Assembly (NCBI GenBank): GCA_030835065.1
Contig: JAUQWR010000491.1
Span: 1 to 5,193, forward strand
DNA length: 5,193 nucleotides
From: Candidatus Kapaibacterium sp.
GTDB lineage: Bacteria > Bacteroidota > Ignavibacteria > Kapaibacteriales > UBA2268
Direction of reading: 5' to 3'
Numbering within the stretch: position 1 is the first letter of the stretch; each line of letters starts with the position of its first letter. The position numbers and the translations under genes are program-made. Positions 1 to 5,193 of this stretch are shown piece by piece. The notes under the pieces are model-generated. The model searched no databases. It had not been told where the DNA came from and was given only the letters and a program-made list of their open reading frames with translations.

Positions 1-340
1 TCGAGTGTTCCCACATTCCAACAATATTTATATTGCCTTTTTTTTGGATTTTGCTTACAATATCTAATATTGAAAGAGCTAAAATAATGTTTTTAACTTC
101 CTGAAAACCTAGGAAGAATACAGCTTGAGTTACGGTAGTTATTCTTGTTTGAATACCATAAAGTGATGAATTTACAATTTTCAGAAGTTTAGTAACCGAT
201 ACTTGGTCTTTCATCACAACATTTGCAAGATCCTGAACGGTCGATCTAGGATTGGAAGTAACCTCGAGCATCGAAGTATAGATGGTTGGAAGAGTAGGAA
301 AGCCGTCGATTCTTTCGATAAGATTGTCAATAGTTTTCAT
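1..340 (-). CDS. HDOD-domain protein, N-terminal 113 residues (partial, runs off left edge)
   Basis: The minus-strand frame is open from ATG at 340 to the window edge, so the C-terminus is missing. The translation begins MKTIDNLIERIDGFPTLPTI and carries HDOD-family marks: an FPTLP segment at residues 14-18, a KDQVSVTKLLKIVNSSLYG stretch at 44-62 (matching the family's D-x-x-L...LL+xxNSxxYG), an AVFFLG helix at 73-78, and W110-x-H112-S113 (the family's WxHS). HDOD domains are related to HD hydrolases but usually lack the metal-binding His-Asp set; they occur in regulatory proteins, alone or fused to GGDEF, EAL or receiver domains. Whether this copy has a further domain cannot be seen. The start is supported by a strong SD and by a 4-base ATGA overlap with the upstream gene, which suggests translational coupling. 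The family call is firm; the exact role is unknown. Confidence 0.88.
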   Translation of the reverse strand, partial: MKTIDNLIERIDGFPTLPTIYTSMLEVTSNPRSTVQDLANVVMKDQVSVTKLLKIVNSSLYGIQTRITTVTQAVFFLGFQEVKNIILALSILDIVSKIQKKGNINIVGMWEHS

Positions 341-672
341 TCTTTCACCTCAGTTCTCTGAATTTTTCGAGCTTTAGCATAAATGCCCAGCTCAATAAAA
401 TCTTCTTCATATTTATTACGAGGTTCCCATTTCATTCTAGAGCGCAATTCTTCTTTAGCCTGGGCATAAATTTCTTCGGAAATTTCTTCGTTTTCCAATA
501 TATCTTCAGCTTTAATAACGATAGTGCTGATATTCCAAGTTTTAAGAATCTTTTTATGCCTCTCTTCAAGTGTTACTCCTGCATTAACAAGCACTTGCCC
601 ATAGGAATTGGTTATAGAATTTTGCAAAACCATTCCTTCTTCTAATTCATCGATGCTAATAATTCTTGGCAT
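337..672 (-). CDS. Small protein resembling the N-terminal segment of HD-GYP phosphodiesterases
   Basis: This 111-residue protein has no signal peptide or membrane segment. Residues 4-54 show the pattern found at the start of many HD-GYP cyclic-di-GMP phosphodiesterases: an (I/V)xxLxxGMxL element (ELEEGMVL at 9-16), then a 'polar-G-x-x-L-x-x-x-G' turn (YGQVLVNAGVTL at 24-35), then a helix and a short strand (W46 to I53). In HD-GYP proteins a catalytic HD-GYP domain follows; here the chain instead continues as a charged, probably helical segment (55-111) rich in Glu and Lys, with no HD or GYP motif. It is therefore unlikely to be an enzyme and may be a binding or adaptor protein. Its stop overlaps the HDOD start (ATGA), implying co-translation and perhaps interaction. 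The start ATG at 672 has only a weak upstream GAGA. The ORF is well supported; the domain resemblance is moderate and the function unknown. Confidence 0.75.
   Translation of the reverse strand: MPRIISIDELEEGMVLQNSITNSYGQVLVNAGVTLEERHKKILKTWNISTIVIKAEDILENEEISEEIYAQAKEELRSRMKWEPRNKYEEDFIELGIYAKARKIQRTEVKE
346..351 (-). promoter_or_regulatory. Shine-Dalgarno site of the HDOD gene, inside the upstream gene
   Basis: The minus strand reads GAGGTG here, five bases before ATG at 340. It lies in the last codons of the preceding gene, so a ribosome ending there could reinitiate at the overlapping ATGA. It fixes the HDOD start. Confidence 0.75.
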
Positions 673-769
673 AATATCTCAATTATATAAATTTCCCAAA
701 CATTACGGAAAATATAGACAAACTAATAATAAAACTATTTGAATTATTAAGTAAAATTACTGAAGACTC

Positions 770-814
770 AAATAATAAAATACAAAAAGCTTCCGAATAG
801 AATTCGAAAGCTTT
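770..814 (-). terminator. Intrinsic terminator after rpmA
   Basis: In the minus-strand transcript, positions 814-786 fold into a stem of about 13 pairs (arms 802-814 and 786-798, loop 799-801). The single non-Watson-Crick position, 793 with 807, is a G-U wobble on this strand but a C-A mismatch on the other. A U-rich tail (UUUUUGUAUUUUAUUAUU) follows. It lies about 30 bases past the rpmA stop and separates the ribosomal protein genes from the HD-GYP-like/HDOD pair. The rest of 673-842 shows no gene and no promoter I would trust; the best match to a -33/-7 pair has a 23-base spacer and a poor -7. Confidence 0.85.
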
Positions 815-842
815 GCAAGTAGAGAGTATAATTTAAATTAAA

Positions 843-1100
843 TTAATTCAACGGATAAACCGAAACTTGTTTGCGGAATTTGTCTTTCATTTCAAATTTG
901 ACAACACCGTCTATTAAAGAGAAGATAGTATAATCTCTGCCAAGACCAACGTTTTCGCCTACGTGGAATTTAGTACCGCATTGACGAACGATGATATTAC
1001 CGGCATTAACAATTTCTCCACCAAAACGTTTTACGCCGCGGCGTTGAGCATTTGAATCGCGACCGTTTTTCGAAGACCCGCCACCTTTCTTATGAGCCAT
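843..1100 (-). CDS. rpmA: 50S ribosomal protein bL27
   Basis: bL27 sits at the peptidyl-transferase centre of the large ribosomal subunit; its flexible N-terminus reaches toward the tRNA acceptor ends. The 85-residue product is of normal length and shows the family hallmarks: an N-terminus [15 protein letters not shown], then an [10 protein letters not shown] segment, then [29 protein letters not shown]. The basic N-terminus follows Met directly as MAHKKGG, so it lacks the extra N-terminal peptide that Firmicutes bL27 carries and removes by a dedicated protease. The start at 1100 has a good SD, AGAGG (1107-1111), with a six-base spacer. It lies 27 bases downstream of rplU, the usual rplU-rpmA pairing, so the two are almost certainly co-transcribed. 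A strong terminator follows. Confidence 0.98.
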   Translation of the reverse strand: MAHKKGGGSSKNGRDSNAQRRGVKRFGGEIVNAGNIIVRQCGTKFHVGENVGLGRDYTIFSLIDGVVKFEMKDKFRKQVSVYPLN

Positions 1101-1127
1101 GACTTACCTCTTTTATTTTACTTATTA

Positions 1128-1436
1128 TTATATTGCTATGTTTGTAATTTCGATCGAAGTAAATTTTGTACGATGACCGTTTAATTTACGATGACCTTTG
1201 CGGCGTTTCTTGTGGAATACAAGTACTCTATCGCCTTTGCCATGATCTAAAATTTTTGCTGTTACCTTGCCTTTGATCGAAGGTAAGCCAATTTTAATAT
1301 CATTGCCTTCTTTTGCAAGTAATATATTGTCAAATTCTACTGTATCGCCGGGGTTGCCTTCCAAAAGTGGAACTACCAATTTTTTGTTCTGCTCGACTTC
1401 AAATTGTTGTCCGGCTATTTCTACTACTGCTAACAT
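1128..1436 (-). CDS. rplU: 50S ribosomal protein bL21
   Basis: bL21 binds 23S rRNA in the large subunit. The 102-residue product has the family architecture: a beta-rich N-terminus with AVVEIAGQQFEV (residues 3-14; the usual form is AVIxxGGKQYxV), a central GDTVEFDNILL segment, and the basic C-terminal signature FHKKRRKGHRKLNGHRTKFT near residues 74-93, which contacts rRNA. The start ATG at 1436 has AGAGG (1443-1447) six bases upstream, the same arrangement as rpmA. It precedes rpmA by 27 bases and follows clpX after 98 bases of AT-rich sequence without a convincing terminator, so it could be read from its own promoter, from clpX, or both. Nothing in the protein looks unusual. Confidence 0.98.
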   Translation of the reverse strand: MLAVVEIAGQQFEVEQNKKLVVPLLEGNPGDTVEFDNILLAKEGNDIKIGLPSIKGKVTAKILDHGKGDRVLVFHKKRRKGHRKLNGHRTKFTSIEITNIAI

Positions 1437-1484
1437 TTATAACCTCTATATAAAGTTTTTTATCTTCATACCATTTAGGAACTT

Positions 1485-1516
1485 GCAATTTAAGAAGTTT
1501 TCAACAATTACGCAAA
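1485..1516 (-). promoter_or_regulatory. Weak candidate promoter for rplU-rpmA
   Basis: On the minus strand TTTG (1513-1516) is followed after 20 bases by TAAATTGC (1485-1492), a partial match to the Bacteroidota -7 box TAnnTTTG. The spacing fits and the position, about 50 bases before the rplU start, is sensible. The -7 match is poor (4 of 6 fixed bases), so this is only a suggestion. Confidence 0.25.
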
Positions 1517-1532
1517 TATTTTTTGCATTATT
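1506..1532 (-). other. Imperfect stem-loop just after the clpX stop
   Basis: Arms 1522-1532 and 1506-1516 can pair over 11 positions in the minus-strand transcript, with one A-A mismatch, one G-U wobble and a five-base loop. No U-run follows on the minus strand, so it is not a standard terminator. It might protect the clpX 3' end, or be chance in AT-rich DNA. Confidence 0.3.
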
Positions 1533-1534
1533 TT

Positions 1535-2794
1535 TTATGCAGTTTTGCTTTTATTTGTTGTAATATACTCCGGACTTGCCTTCTGTTCAACACATTCGCG
1601 TGTTACAATAATTTTTTTCAAATCTTTCATATCAGGTGCTTGATACATTATTGGAAGCATAACTTCTTCGACAATTCCTCTTAATGCGCGTGCACCAGTT
1701 TTGCGTTTAAATGCTTTATTTACAATTGCTTTGATTGCATCCAGTTCGAATTCTAATTCAATATTTTCCATTCCTAACAGCTTTTTGTACTGCTTGAGCA
1801 GTGCATTTTTAGGTTCTGTAAGTATAGAAAGCATTGCTTCTTCAGATAATTCAGATAATGGAGTAATTACTGGCAATCTTCCTGTGATTTCAGGTATAAA
1901 GCCATATTTGATCAAATCATCTGGTTCTGTATATTTGAGCAATTCATATTTTGCTTCGACTCTTTCGGTGGATTCAGCAGTAAATCCAATAGTAGAAGTC
2001 TGCATTCTGCGTGCAATAATTTTTTCGAGACCATCGAAAGCACCACCGCATACAAACAAGATATTACGAGTATCAATATAAATCAATGATTGTTCGGGGT
2101 GCTTTCTTCCACCTTTAGGCGGAACGCCTGCTCGTGTGCCTTCCAGCATTTTGAGTAATGCTTGTTGCACACCTTCGCCCGAAACATCTCGTGTGATGCT
2201 GGTTGATTCGCTTTTTCTGCTTATTTTATCTATTTCATCTATATATATAATACCGCGTTCGGCTGCCTGAACGTTGTAATCAGCTTTTTGAAGTAAATTC
2301 AAAAGAACTGTTTCGACATCATCGCCCACATAGCCTGCTTCGGTAATTGTTGTTGCATCTGCCACTGCAAATGGTACTTTTAGAATTCTAGCCAAAGTGC
2401 GGGCAAGCAGAGTTTTGCCTGTACCTGTAGGACCAAGCATTAAAATATTACTTTTTTCGAGCTCTACATCATTGTTTTCGTCGATTCCGCCATTGATTTG
2501 GATTCTTTTATAATGATTATATACTGCTACAGATAGTACTTGCTTTGCAAAATCCTGTCCGATAACGTATTTATCAAGTTCTGCAACTAATTCAGAAGGT
2601 CTGGGCAAAGTTTCATCGAAAGAACTGAACAAGCTCAGAGCTTCGTTTCTTTTGATAATATCAGCAGAATGCTGTACACATTCATCACAAATAAAAACAC
2701 TGTTTGGACCTTCGATCAAACTTCTAGCTTTAACAGCGGGCTTGCCACAAAAGGAGCAAGCCACACTTTTCTTTGGATTAATTTTCTGACTCAT
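1535..2794 (-). CDS. clpX: ATP-dependent Clp protease ATP-binding subunit ClpX
   Basis: ClpX is a hexameric AAA+ unfoldase that recognises tagged or damaged cytoplasmic proteins, pulls them through its pore and feeds them into ClpP. The 419-residue length is typical. Visible in order: a four-cysteine zinc-binding domain (C13, C16, C36, C39), Walker A GPTGTGKT (121-128), the pore loop GYVG (154-157), Walker B IIYIDE (182-187), the RKH pore-entry loop (230-232), the ClpP-docking IGF loop (269-271), the arginine-finger segment [11 protein letters not shown] (R306), and sensor 2 GAR (367-369). All key residues for ATP hydrolysis, substrate grip and ClpP docking are intact. It lies 26 bases downstream of clpP and is surely co-transcribed. 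No SD is visible before the ATG at 2794, unlike most genes here. Confidence 0.98.
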   Translation of the reverse strand: MSQKINPKKSVACSFCGKPAVKARSLIEGPNSVFICDECVQHSADIIKRNEALSLFSSFDETLPRPSELVAELDKYVIGQDFAKQVLSVAVYNHYKRIQINGGIDENNDVELEKSNILMLGPTGTGKTLLARTLARILKVPFAVADATTITEAGYVGDDVETVLLNLLQKADYNVQAAERGIIYIDEIDKISRKSESTSITRDVSGEGVQQALLKMLEGTRAGVPPKGGRKHPEQSLIYIDTRNILFVCGGAFDGLEKIIARRMQTSTIGFTAESTERVEAKYELLKYTEPDDLIKYGFIPEITGRLPVITPLSELSEEAMLSILTEPKNALLKQYKKLLGMENIELEFELDAIKAIVNKAFKRKTGARALRGIVEEVMLPIMYQAPDMKDLKKIIVTRECVEQKASPEYITTNKSKTA

Positions 2795-2820
2795 TTCAAT
2801 ATTTTAATGAATTTTCAATA

Positions 2821-3450
2821 TTATTGTTTTGTTTCTTCAGTATCGGCTGGTTTGTCTATACTGATAGATTTTTCCAAAATTTTATCTACAATACCATAAT
2901 CTACAGCTTCTTGTGAAGACATATAGTAGTCGCGGTCAGCATCTTTTTTAATTGTTTCAATATCTTTGCCTGTGTGTTTAGCAATAATATTATACAATAT
3001 TTCTCTCATTCTAATCATTTCTCGAGTATATATTTCAATATCAACTGATTGACCTTGAGTGCCGCCTGATGGCTGATGCATCATAATTCTTGAGTTTGGC
3101 AATACATAACGTTTACCTTTTTCGCCTGCGCAAAGCAATACTTGAGCCATCGAAGCAGCCATACCAATACAAATAGTAGATACAGCGGGTTTGATAAATT
3201 GCATTGTGTCGTAAATTGCTAATCCTGCACTAACACTGCCACCTGGAGAATTAATATAAATATTAATATCTTTTGATGGGTCTTCGCTTGCTAAAAACAA
3301 CAACTGAGCAATAACAAGGTTTGCCATATAGTCATCAATCGGACCGTTAATAAATACGATTCTTTCTTTTAATAAACGCGAATAAATATCATAAGAACGC
3401 TCGCCGCGCGATGTTTGTTCCACTACTATCGGAATCAATTGATTCTGCAT
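2821..3450 (-). CDS. clpP: ATP-dependent Clp protease proteolytic subunit ClpP
   Basis: ClpP is the serine peptidase that forms a two-ring, 14-subunit degradation chamber capped by ClpX. The 209-residue protein has the full catalytic triad: S100 in GMAASMA (96-102), H125 in IMMHQPSGG (122-130), and D174 in DRDYYMS (172-178). Other family blocks are the oxyanion-region [10 protein letters not shown] (67-76) and KRYVLPNSR (113-121). A short N-terminal stretch before R15-G16-E17-R18-S19-Y20-D21 is probably removed by self-processing, as in the family. The start at 3450 has AGGAAAG (3455-3461) upstream. It stands 26 bases before clpX, in the classic clpP-clpX order, and about 80 bases after tig, from which a terminator-like hairpin separates it. 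Confidence 0.98.
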   Translation of the reverse strand: MQNQLIPIVVEQTSRGERSYDIYSRLLKERIVFINGPIDDYMANLVIAQLLFLASEDPSKDINIYINSPGGSVSAGLAIYDTMQFIKPAVSTICIGMAASMAQVLLCAGEKGKRYVLPNSRIMMHQPSGGTQGQSVDIEIYTREMIRMREILYNIIAKHTGKDIETIKKDADRDYYMSSQEAVDYGIVDKILEKSISIDKPADTEETKQ

Positions 3451-3467
3451 TTTACTTTCCTTTTTTT

Positions 3468-3505
3468 ATAAAAAAACATGCTATCCATTAACGAATAACA
3501 TGTTT
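3468..3505 (-). terminator. Intrinsic terminator or attenuator between tig and clpP
   Basis: In the minus-strand transcript, 3505-3493 pairs with 3486-3474, leaving a six-base loop (3487-3492), and a seven-U run (3476-3470) follows immediately, partly inside the stem. The two wobble positions inside the 13-pair stem, and one more in the loop-closing bases, are G-U pairs on this strand but C-A type mismatches on the other, so the structure is directional. It would end tig transcripts in whole or part and set tig and clpPX levels separately. I found no convincing separate clpP promoter in the gap, so partial read-through is also possible. Confidence 0.75.
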
Positions 3506-3534
3506 GTTTCTTTTATTATAAAGTATTTATGATT

Positions 3535-4914
3535 TTAGTGAGTATGGTCGTGGTCGCAATTTTCATCACATTCGTGATCTTGACCTAAATCAAACTCTTC
3601 TAATTCTTCGTTGTATGGGCTTAGATTTTCGTTATATTTTTTATTATATTCTTCGAAACTAACTTCGTTTGTAGTGCAAAAATCAAGAATATAATCGTAT
3701 AACTTTTTGAAAGTAGATTCTACGCGAATTACTTCGTTGTCTTTTAGCTGTTCGCGGTAGAGCATAGCTTGGTCTGAAGAATCGCCTTTCAAATATGGGA
3801 ATTTGAAATCGATATAATCATCAATATCGTCTGCTTCTACTTCAATTTTTTCCATTCTGATAATTTTTTCGGAAATCAAGTGCCAGCGTACAGCATTTTC
3901 TGCTTGAGGCTTAAACAAATTAATCATTTGTTCGTTATCGGGCACATTTTCCATTTTATTTCTTTTCTTGAAATCTTCGTAAAGATTGCGAGAAGCATTC
4001 TGAACCATTGATTCAGGAAGCTCCACATCTTTGTGCATTTCAAGAATATTTTTTACAATTTGATTTTCCATAGCTTCGCGAGCTTTCAAGTTCCATTCAT
4101 CTTGAAGTTGGAAGCCAATTTCTTCTTTCAATTCTTCGATAGTATTCAATCTGCCTTGAGTATTCATAGTAGCCAATTCATCATTGATTTCGGCAGGAAT
4201 TACTTTTTTGACAGCTGTAATAGTAACATGCATCAATTTGTCAGGTGCATTTTCTGATTCATCTTTAGCATTAAAGAAGAAAGTATCACCAATTTTTAGA
4301 TTGATAAATTGGTCTCTCAAACCTGGAAGAATTGCAGGATCGTCTAAATACAAAGGAAGATTTTGGTTAGTGCCGCCAATCAATGGCAATTTTGATTCTT
4401 TATCAACTTCTTTGAAGTCGGCATCAACAACAAAACCAGTATTTTCGATCAATTCTTGTTCTTCGAACTTTGAATGACGTTTAGCAATATTATTGATTAC
4501 TTCGATGATTTCTTCGTCAGTAACAACGTGAACAGGTTCGTCCACTGTCATATTTTTGAAATCTTGTATATCAATATTGGGCTTTACTTCGAAATTGAGA
4601 ATGACAGTAGCGCCATCATCAGTTTTTTTAATATCTTCCAAAGCCAAACCGCCAACAAACTCAATGTTTTGTTCTTTAACGATTTTGCCGAAAGCTTCTT
4701 CAGCCATGTCCATTTGAGCATCAAATTCGACACGTGGACCATAATTCTTTTTAATTAGGTTGAAAGGTACTTTGCCCTTGCGGAAGCCGGGCATTTCGAT
4801 AGTTGGCTGAATTTTTTTATATTCATTGTTGAAAGCAGTTTCGAGCTCTTGATTGCTGAAGCTCAATTCTATTGTCTGCTTTACTCCTGTCGATGTTGAA
4901 AGCTTGCTTTCCAA
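3535..4914 (-). CDS. tig: Trigger factor, ribosome-associated chaperone, with a Cys/His-rich tail
   Basis: Trigger factor docks at the ribosomal exit tunnel and shelters nascent chains; members carry a peptidyl-prolyl isomerase domain. The 459-residue product has an N-terminal ribosome-binding domain (about 1-120) with the docking signature GFRKGKVP at 43-50, a divergent FKBP-like domain (about 155-240, including LIGG at 178-181 and LPGLRDQFINLKIGD at 196-210), and a helical chaperone region (about 245-435). It starts with TTG at 4914: an in-frame TAG lies four codons upstream, the first internal Met is residue 41, already in the docking region, and AGGGA lies six bases before TTG. The last 13 residues, H447 to H459, hold two Cys and four further His/Cys-spaced ligands, unlike the E. 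coli protein. tRNA-Leu lies 48 bases upstream and may share its transcript; clpP follows beyond a terminator. Confidence 0.96.
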   Translation of the reverse strand: MESKLSTSTGVKQTIELSFSNQELETAFNNEYKKIQPTIEMPGFRKGKVPFNLIKKNYGPRVEFDAQMDMAEEAFGKIVKEQNIEFVGGLALEDIKKTDDGATVILNFEVKPNIDIQDFKNMTVDEPVHVVTDEEIIEVINNIAKRHSKFEEQELIENTGFVVDADFKEVDKESKLPLIGGTNQNLPLYLDDPAILPGLRDQFINLKIGDTFFFNAKDESENAPDKLMHVTITAVKKVIPAEINDELATMNTQGRLNTIEELKEEIGFQLQDEWNLKAREAMENQIVKNILEMHKDVELPESMVQNASRNLYEDFKKRNKMENVPDNEQMINLFKPQAENAVRWHLISEKIIRMEKIEVEADDIDDYIDFKFPYLKGDSSDQAMLYREQLKDNEVIRVESTFKKLYDYILDFCTTNEVSFEEYNKKYNENLSPYNEELEEFDLGQDHECDENCDHDHTH

Positions 4915-4920
4915 GTAACA

Positions 4921-4925
4921 TCCCT
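4921..4925 (-). promoter_or_regulatory. Shine-Dalgarno site that fixes the TTG start of tig
   Basis: The minus strand reads AGGGA here, six bases before TTG at 4914. An ATG overlaps it (4919-4921) but is in another frame, leading into a short spurious reading frame. The spacing equals that seen at rplU and rpmA, which supports TTG as the true start. Confidence 0.7.
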
Positions 4926-4962
4926 ATACGATAAATCAATAATACTTTATTATAATAAAAAG

Positions 4963-5044
4963 TGCGGACGGAGAGACTCGAACTCTCATGGGTCGCCCCG
5001 CTAGATCCTAAGTCTAGTGCGTCTGCCAATTTCGCCACGTCCGC
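4963..5044 (-). tRNA. tRNA-Leu (anticodon UAG)
   Basis: The 82-base minus-strand sequence folds as a complete class II tRNA. The acceptor stem GCGGACG/CGTCCGC has seven perfect pairs. The D stem is GCG/CGC, with TTGGC in the loop. The anticodon stem CTAGA/TCTAG encloses the loop CTTAGGA, giving anticodon TAG (5008-5010), which reads CUA-type leucine codons. The long variable arm is GGG-GCGA-CCC, and the T stem GAGAG/CTCTC carries the loop TTCGAGT. The discriminator is A (4963); the genome continues CT, so the 3' CCA is not encoded and must be added by the CCA enzyme. A Bacteroidota-type promoter lies just upstream, and tig starts 48 bases downstream. Confidence 0.97.
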
Positions 5045-5055
5045 AGAATGAACTA

Positions 5056-5087
5056 CAAAATTATGCATTTTTTTTCATTCCGCCAAA
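5056..5087 (-). promoter_or_regulatory. Bacteroidota-type promoter for tRNA-Leu (and possibly tig)
   Basis: On the minus strand, -33 element TTTG (5084-5087) is followed after exactly 20 bases by -7 element TAATTTTG (5056-5063), a full match to TAnnTTTG. The expected transcription start lies around 5050, about six bases before the mature tRNA. Position, spacing and sequence all agree. Confidence 0.75.
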
Positions 5088-5122
5088 TATTTTTAATTTT
5101 TCTTGTTTTTAGCCACTTTTAT

Positions 5123-5153
5123 TTTATACTAATGCCTTCATTTATTAATTTTG
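5123..5153 (+). promoter_or_regulatory. Candidate divergent promoter on the plus strand
   Basis: The plus strand has TAATTTTG (5146-5153), a full match to the -7 box TAnnTTTG, with a 3-of-4 -33 match (TTTA at 5123-5126, spacer 19). It points away from the tRNA. An ATG at 5184-5186 follows, but only ten bases of that frame are in the window, so no gene can be claimed. Confidence 0.4.
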
Positions 5154-5193
5154 CTTAAAATTTTTAATTATTACTTATTAGTTATGGATACTG

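Noticed and set aside
1506..1540. Stem-loop followed by T-run read as a plus-strand terminator
   Set aside because: No plus-strand gene leads into it, and the wobble pair works only on the minus strand, where no U-run follows.
1267..1563. 98-codon plus-strand open frame across rplU and the clpX-rplU gap
   Set aside because: It is antisense to rplU and the end of clpX, and its product has no recognisable features.
1701..2081. 126-codon plus-strand open frame
   Set aside because: It is antisense to well-conserved clpX, has no recognisable family and its composition is that of a shadow frame.
2669..2899. 76-codon plus-strand open frame over the clpP-clpX junction
   Set aside because: It is antisense to two certain genes and shows no family resemblance.
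4033..4758. Three plus-strand open frames of 74-97 codons
   Set aside because: All are antisense to tig, with low-complexity Phe/Ser/Asn-rich products and no ribosome-binding site; they are shadows.
4946..4959. Perfect 14-base palindrome TTTATTATAATAAA between tRNA-Leu and tig
   Set aside because: It is made only of A and T and has no loop; it is expected by chance in such sequence and is too weak for a terminator or a clear operator.
4823..5068. 81-codon minus-strand open frame containing VAKLADALDLGSSG
   Set aside because: It is a translation of the tRNA-Leu gene, a well-known false protein, and then overlaps the start of tig in another frame.
1..5193. Search for CRISPR arrays, insertion sequences, toxin-antitoxin or defence genes
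   Set aside because: No spaced direct repeats, terminal inverted repeats or transposase-like frames were seen; the window is core housekeeping sequence.

Overview
The window is AT-rich and densely coded, and every supported gene lies on the minus strand. Reading in the direction of transcription (right to left), it holds tRNA-Leu(UAG), tig (trigger factor), clpP, clpX, rplU (bL21), rpmA (bL27), a 111-residue protein resembling the N-terminal segment of HD-GYP proteins, and the first 113 codons of an HDOD-domain protein that runs off the left edge. No mobile element, CRISPR array or clear sign of horizontal transfer is visible.

Organism: the tRNA promoter fits the Bacteroidota-type -33/-7 signal (TTTG, 20 bases, TAATTTTG), and the tig-clpP-clpX order is common in bacteria including that group. 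Five of the seven protein starts also have a convincing purine-rich Shine-Dalgarno (SD) sequence, which classical Bacteroidia and Flavobacteriia mostly lack. Together with the HDOD and HD-GYP-like genes, this makes me favour a deeper FCB lineage (Ignavibacteria, Kapabacteria or Chlorobi-like). This is inference, not a placement.

Region by region: 5045-5193 is non-coding, with the tRNA promoter on the minus strand and a possible divergent plus-strand promoter. 3535-5044 holds tRNA-Leu and tig; tig starts at TTG. A hairpin-plus-U-run terminator lies between tig and clpP. 1535-3450 encodes the ClpXP protease. 843-1436 encodes two 50S proteins and ends in a strong terminator. 1-672 is a two-gene unit whose stop and start codons overlap as ATGA.

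The right-hand genes share a protein-synthesis and protein-quality theme: ribosomal proteins, the ribosome-bound chaperone that meets the nascent chain, and the ATP-dependent protease that removes failed products. The left-hand pair looks like a separate signalling module. Most of the window is ordinary conserved housekeeping. The less ordinary points are the metal-binding-like tail of trigger factor, the stand-alone HD-GYP N-terminal-like protein coupled to an HDOD protein, and the combination of promoter and SD signals.
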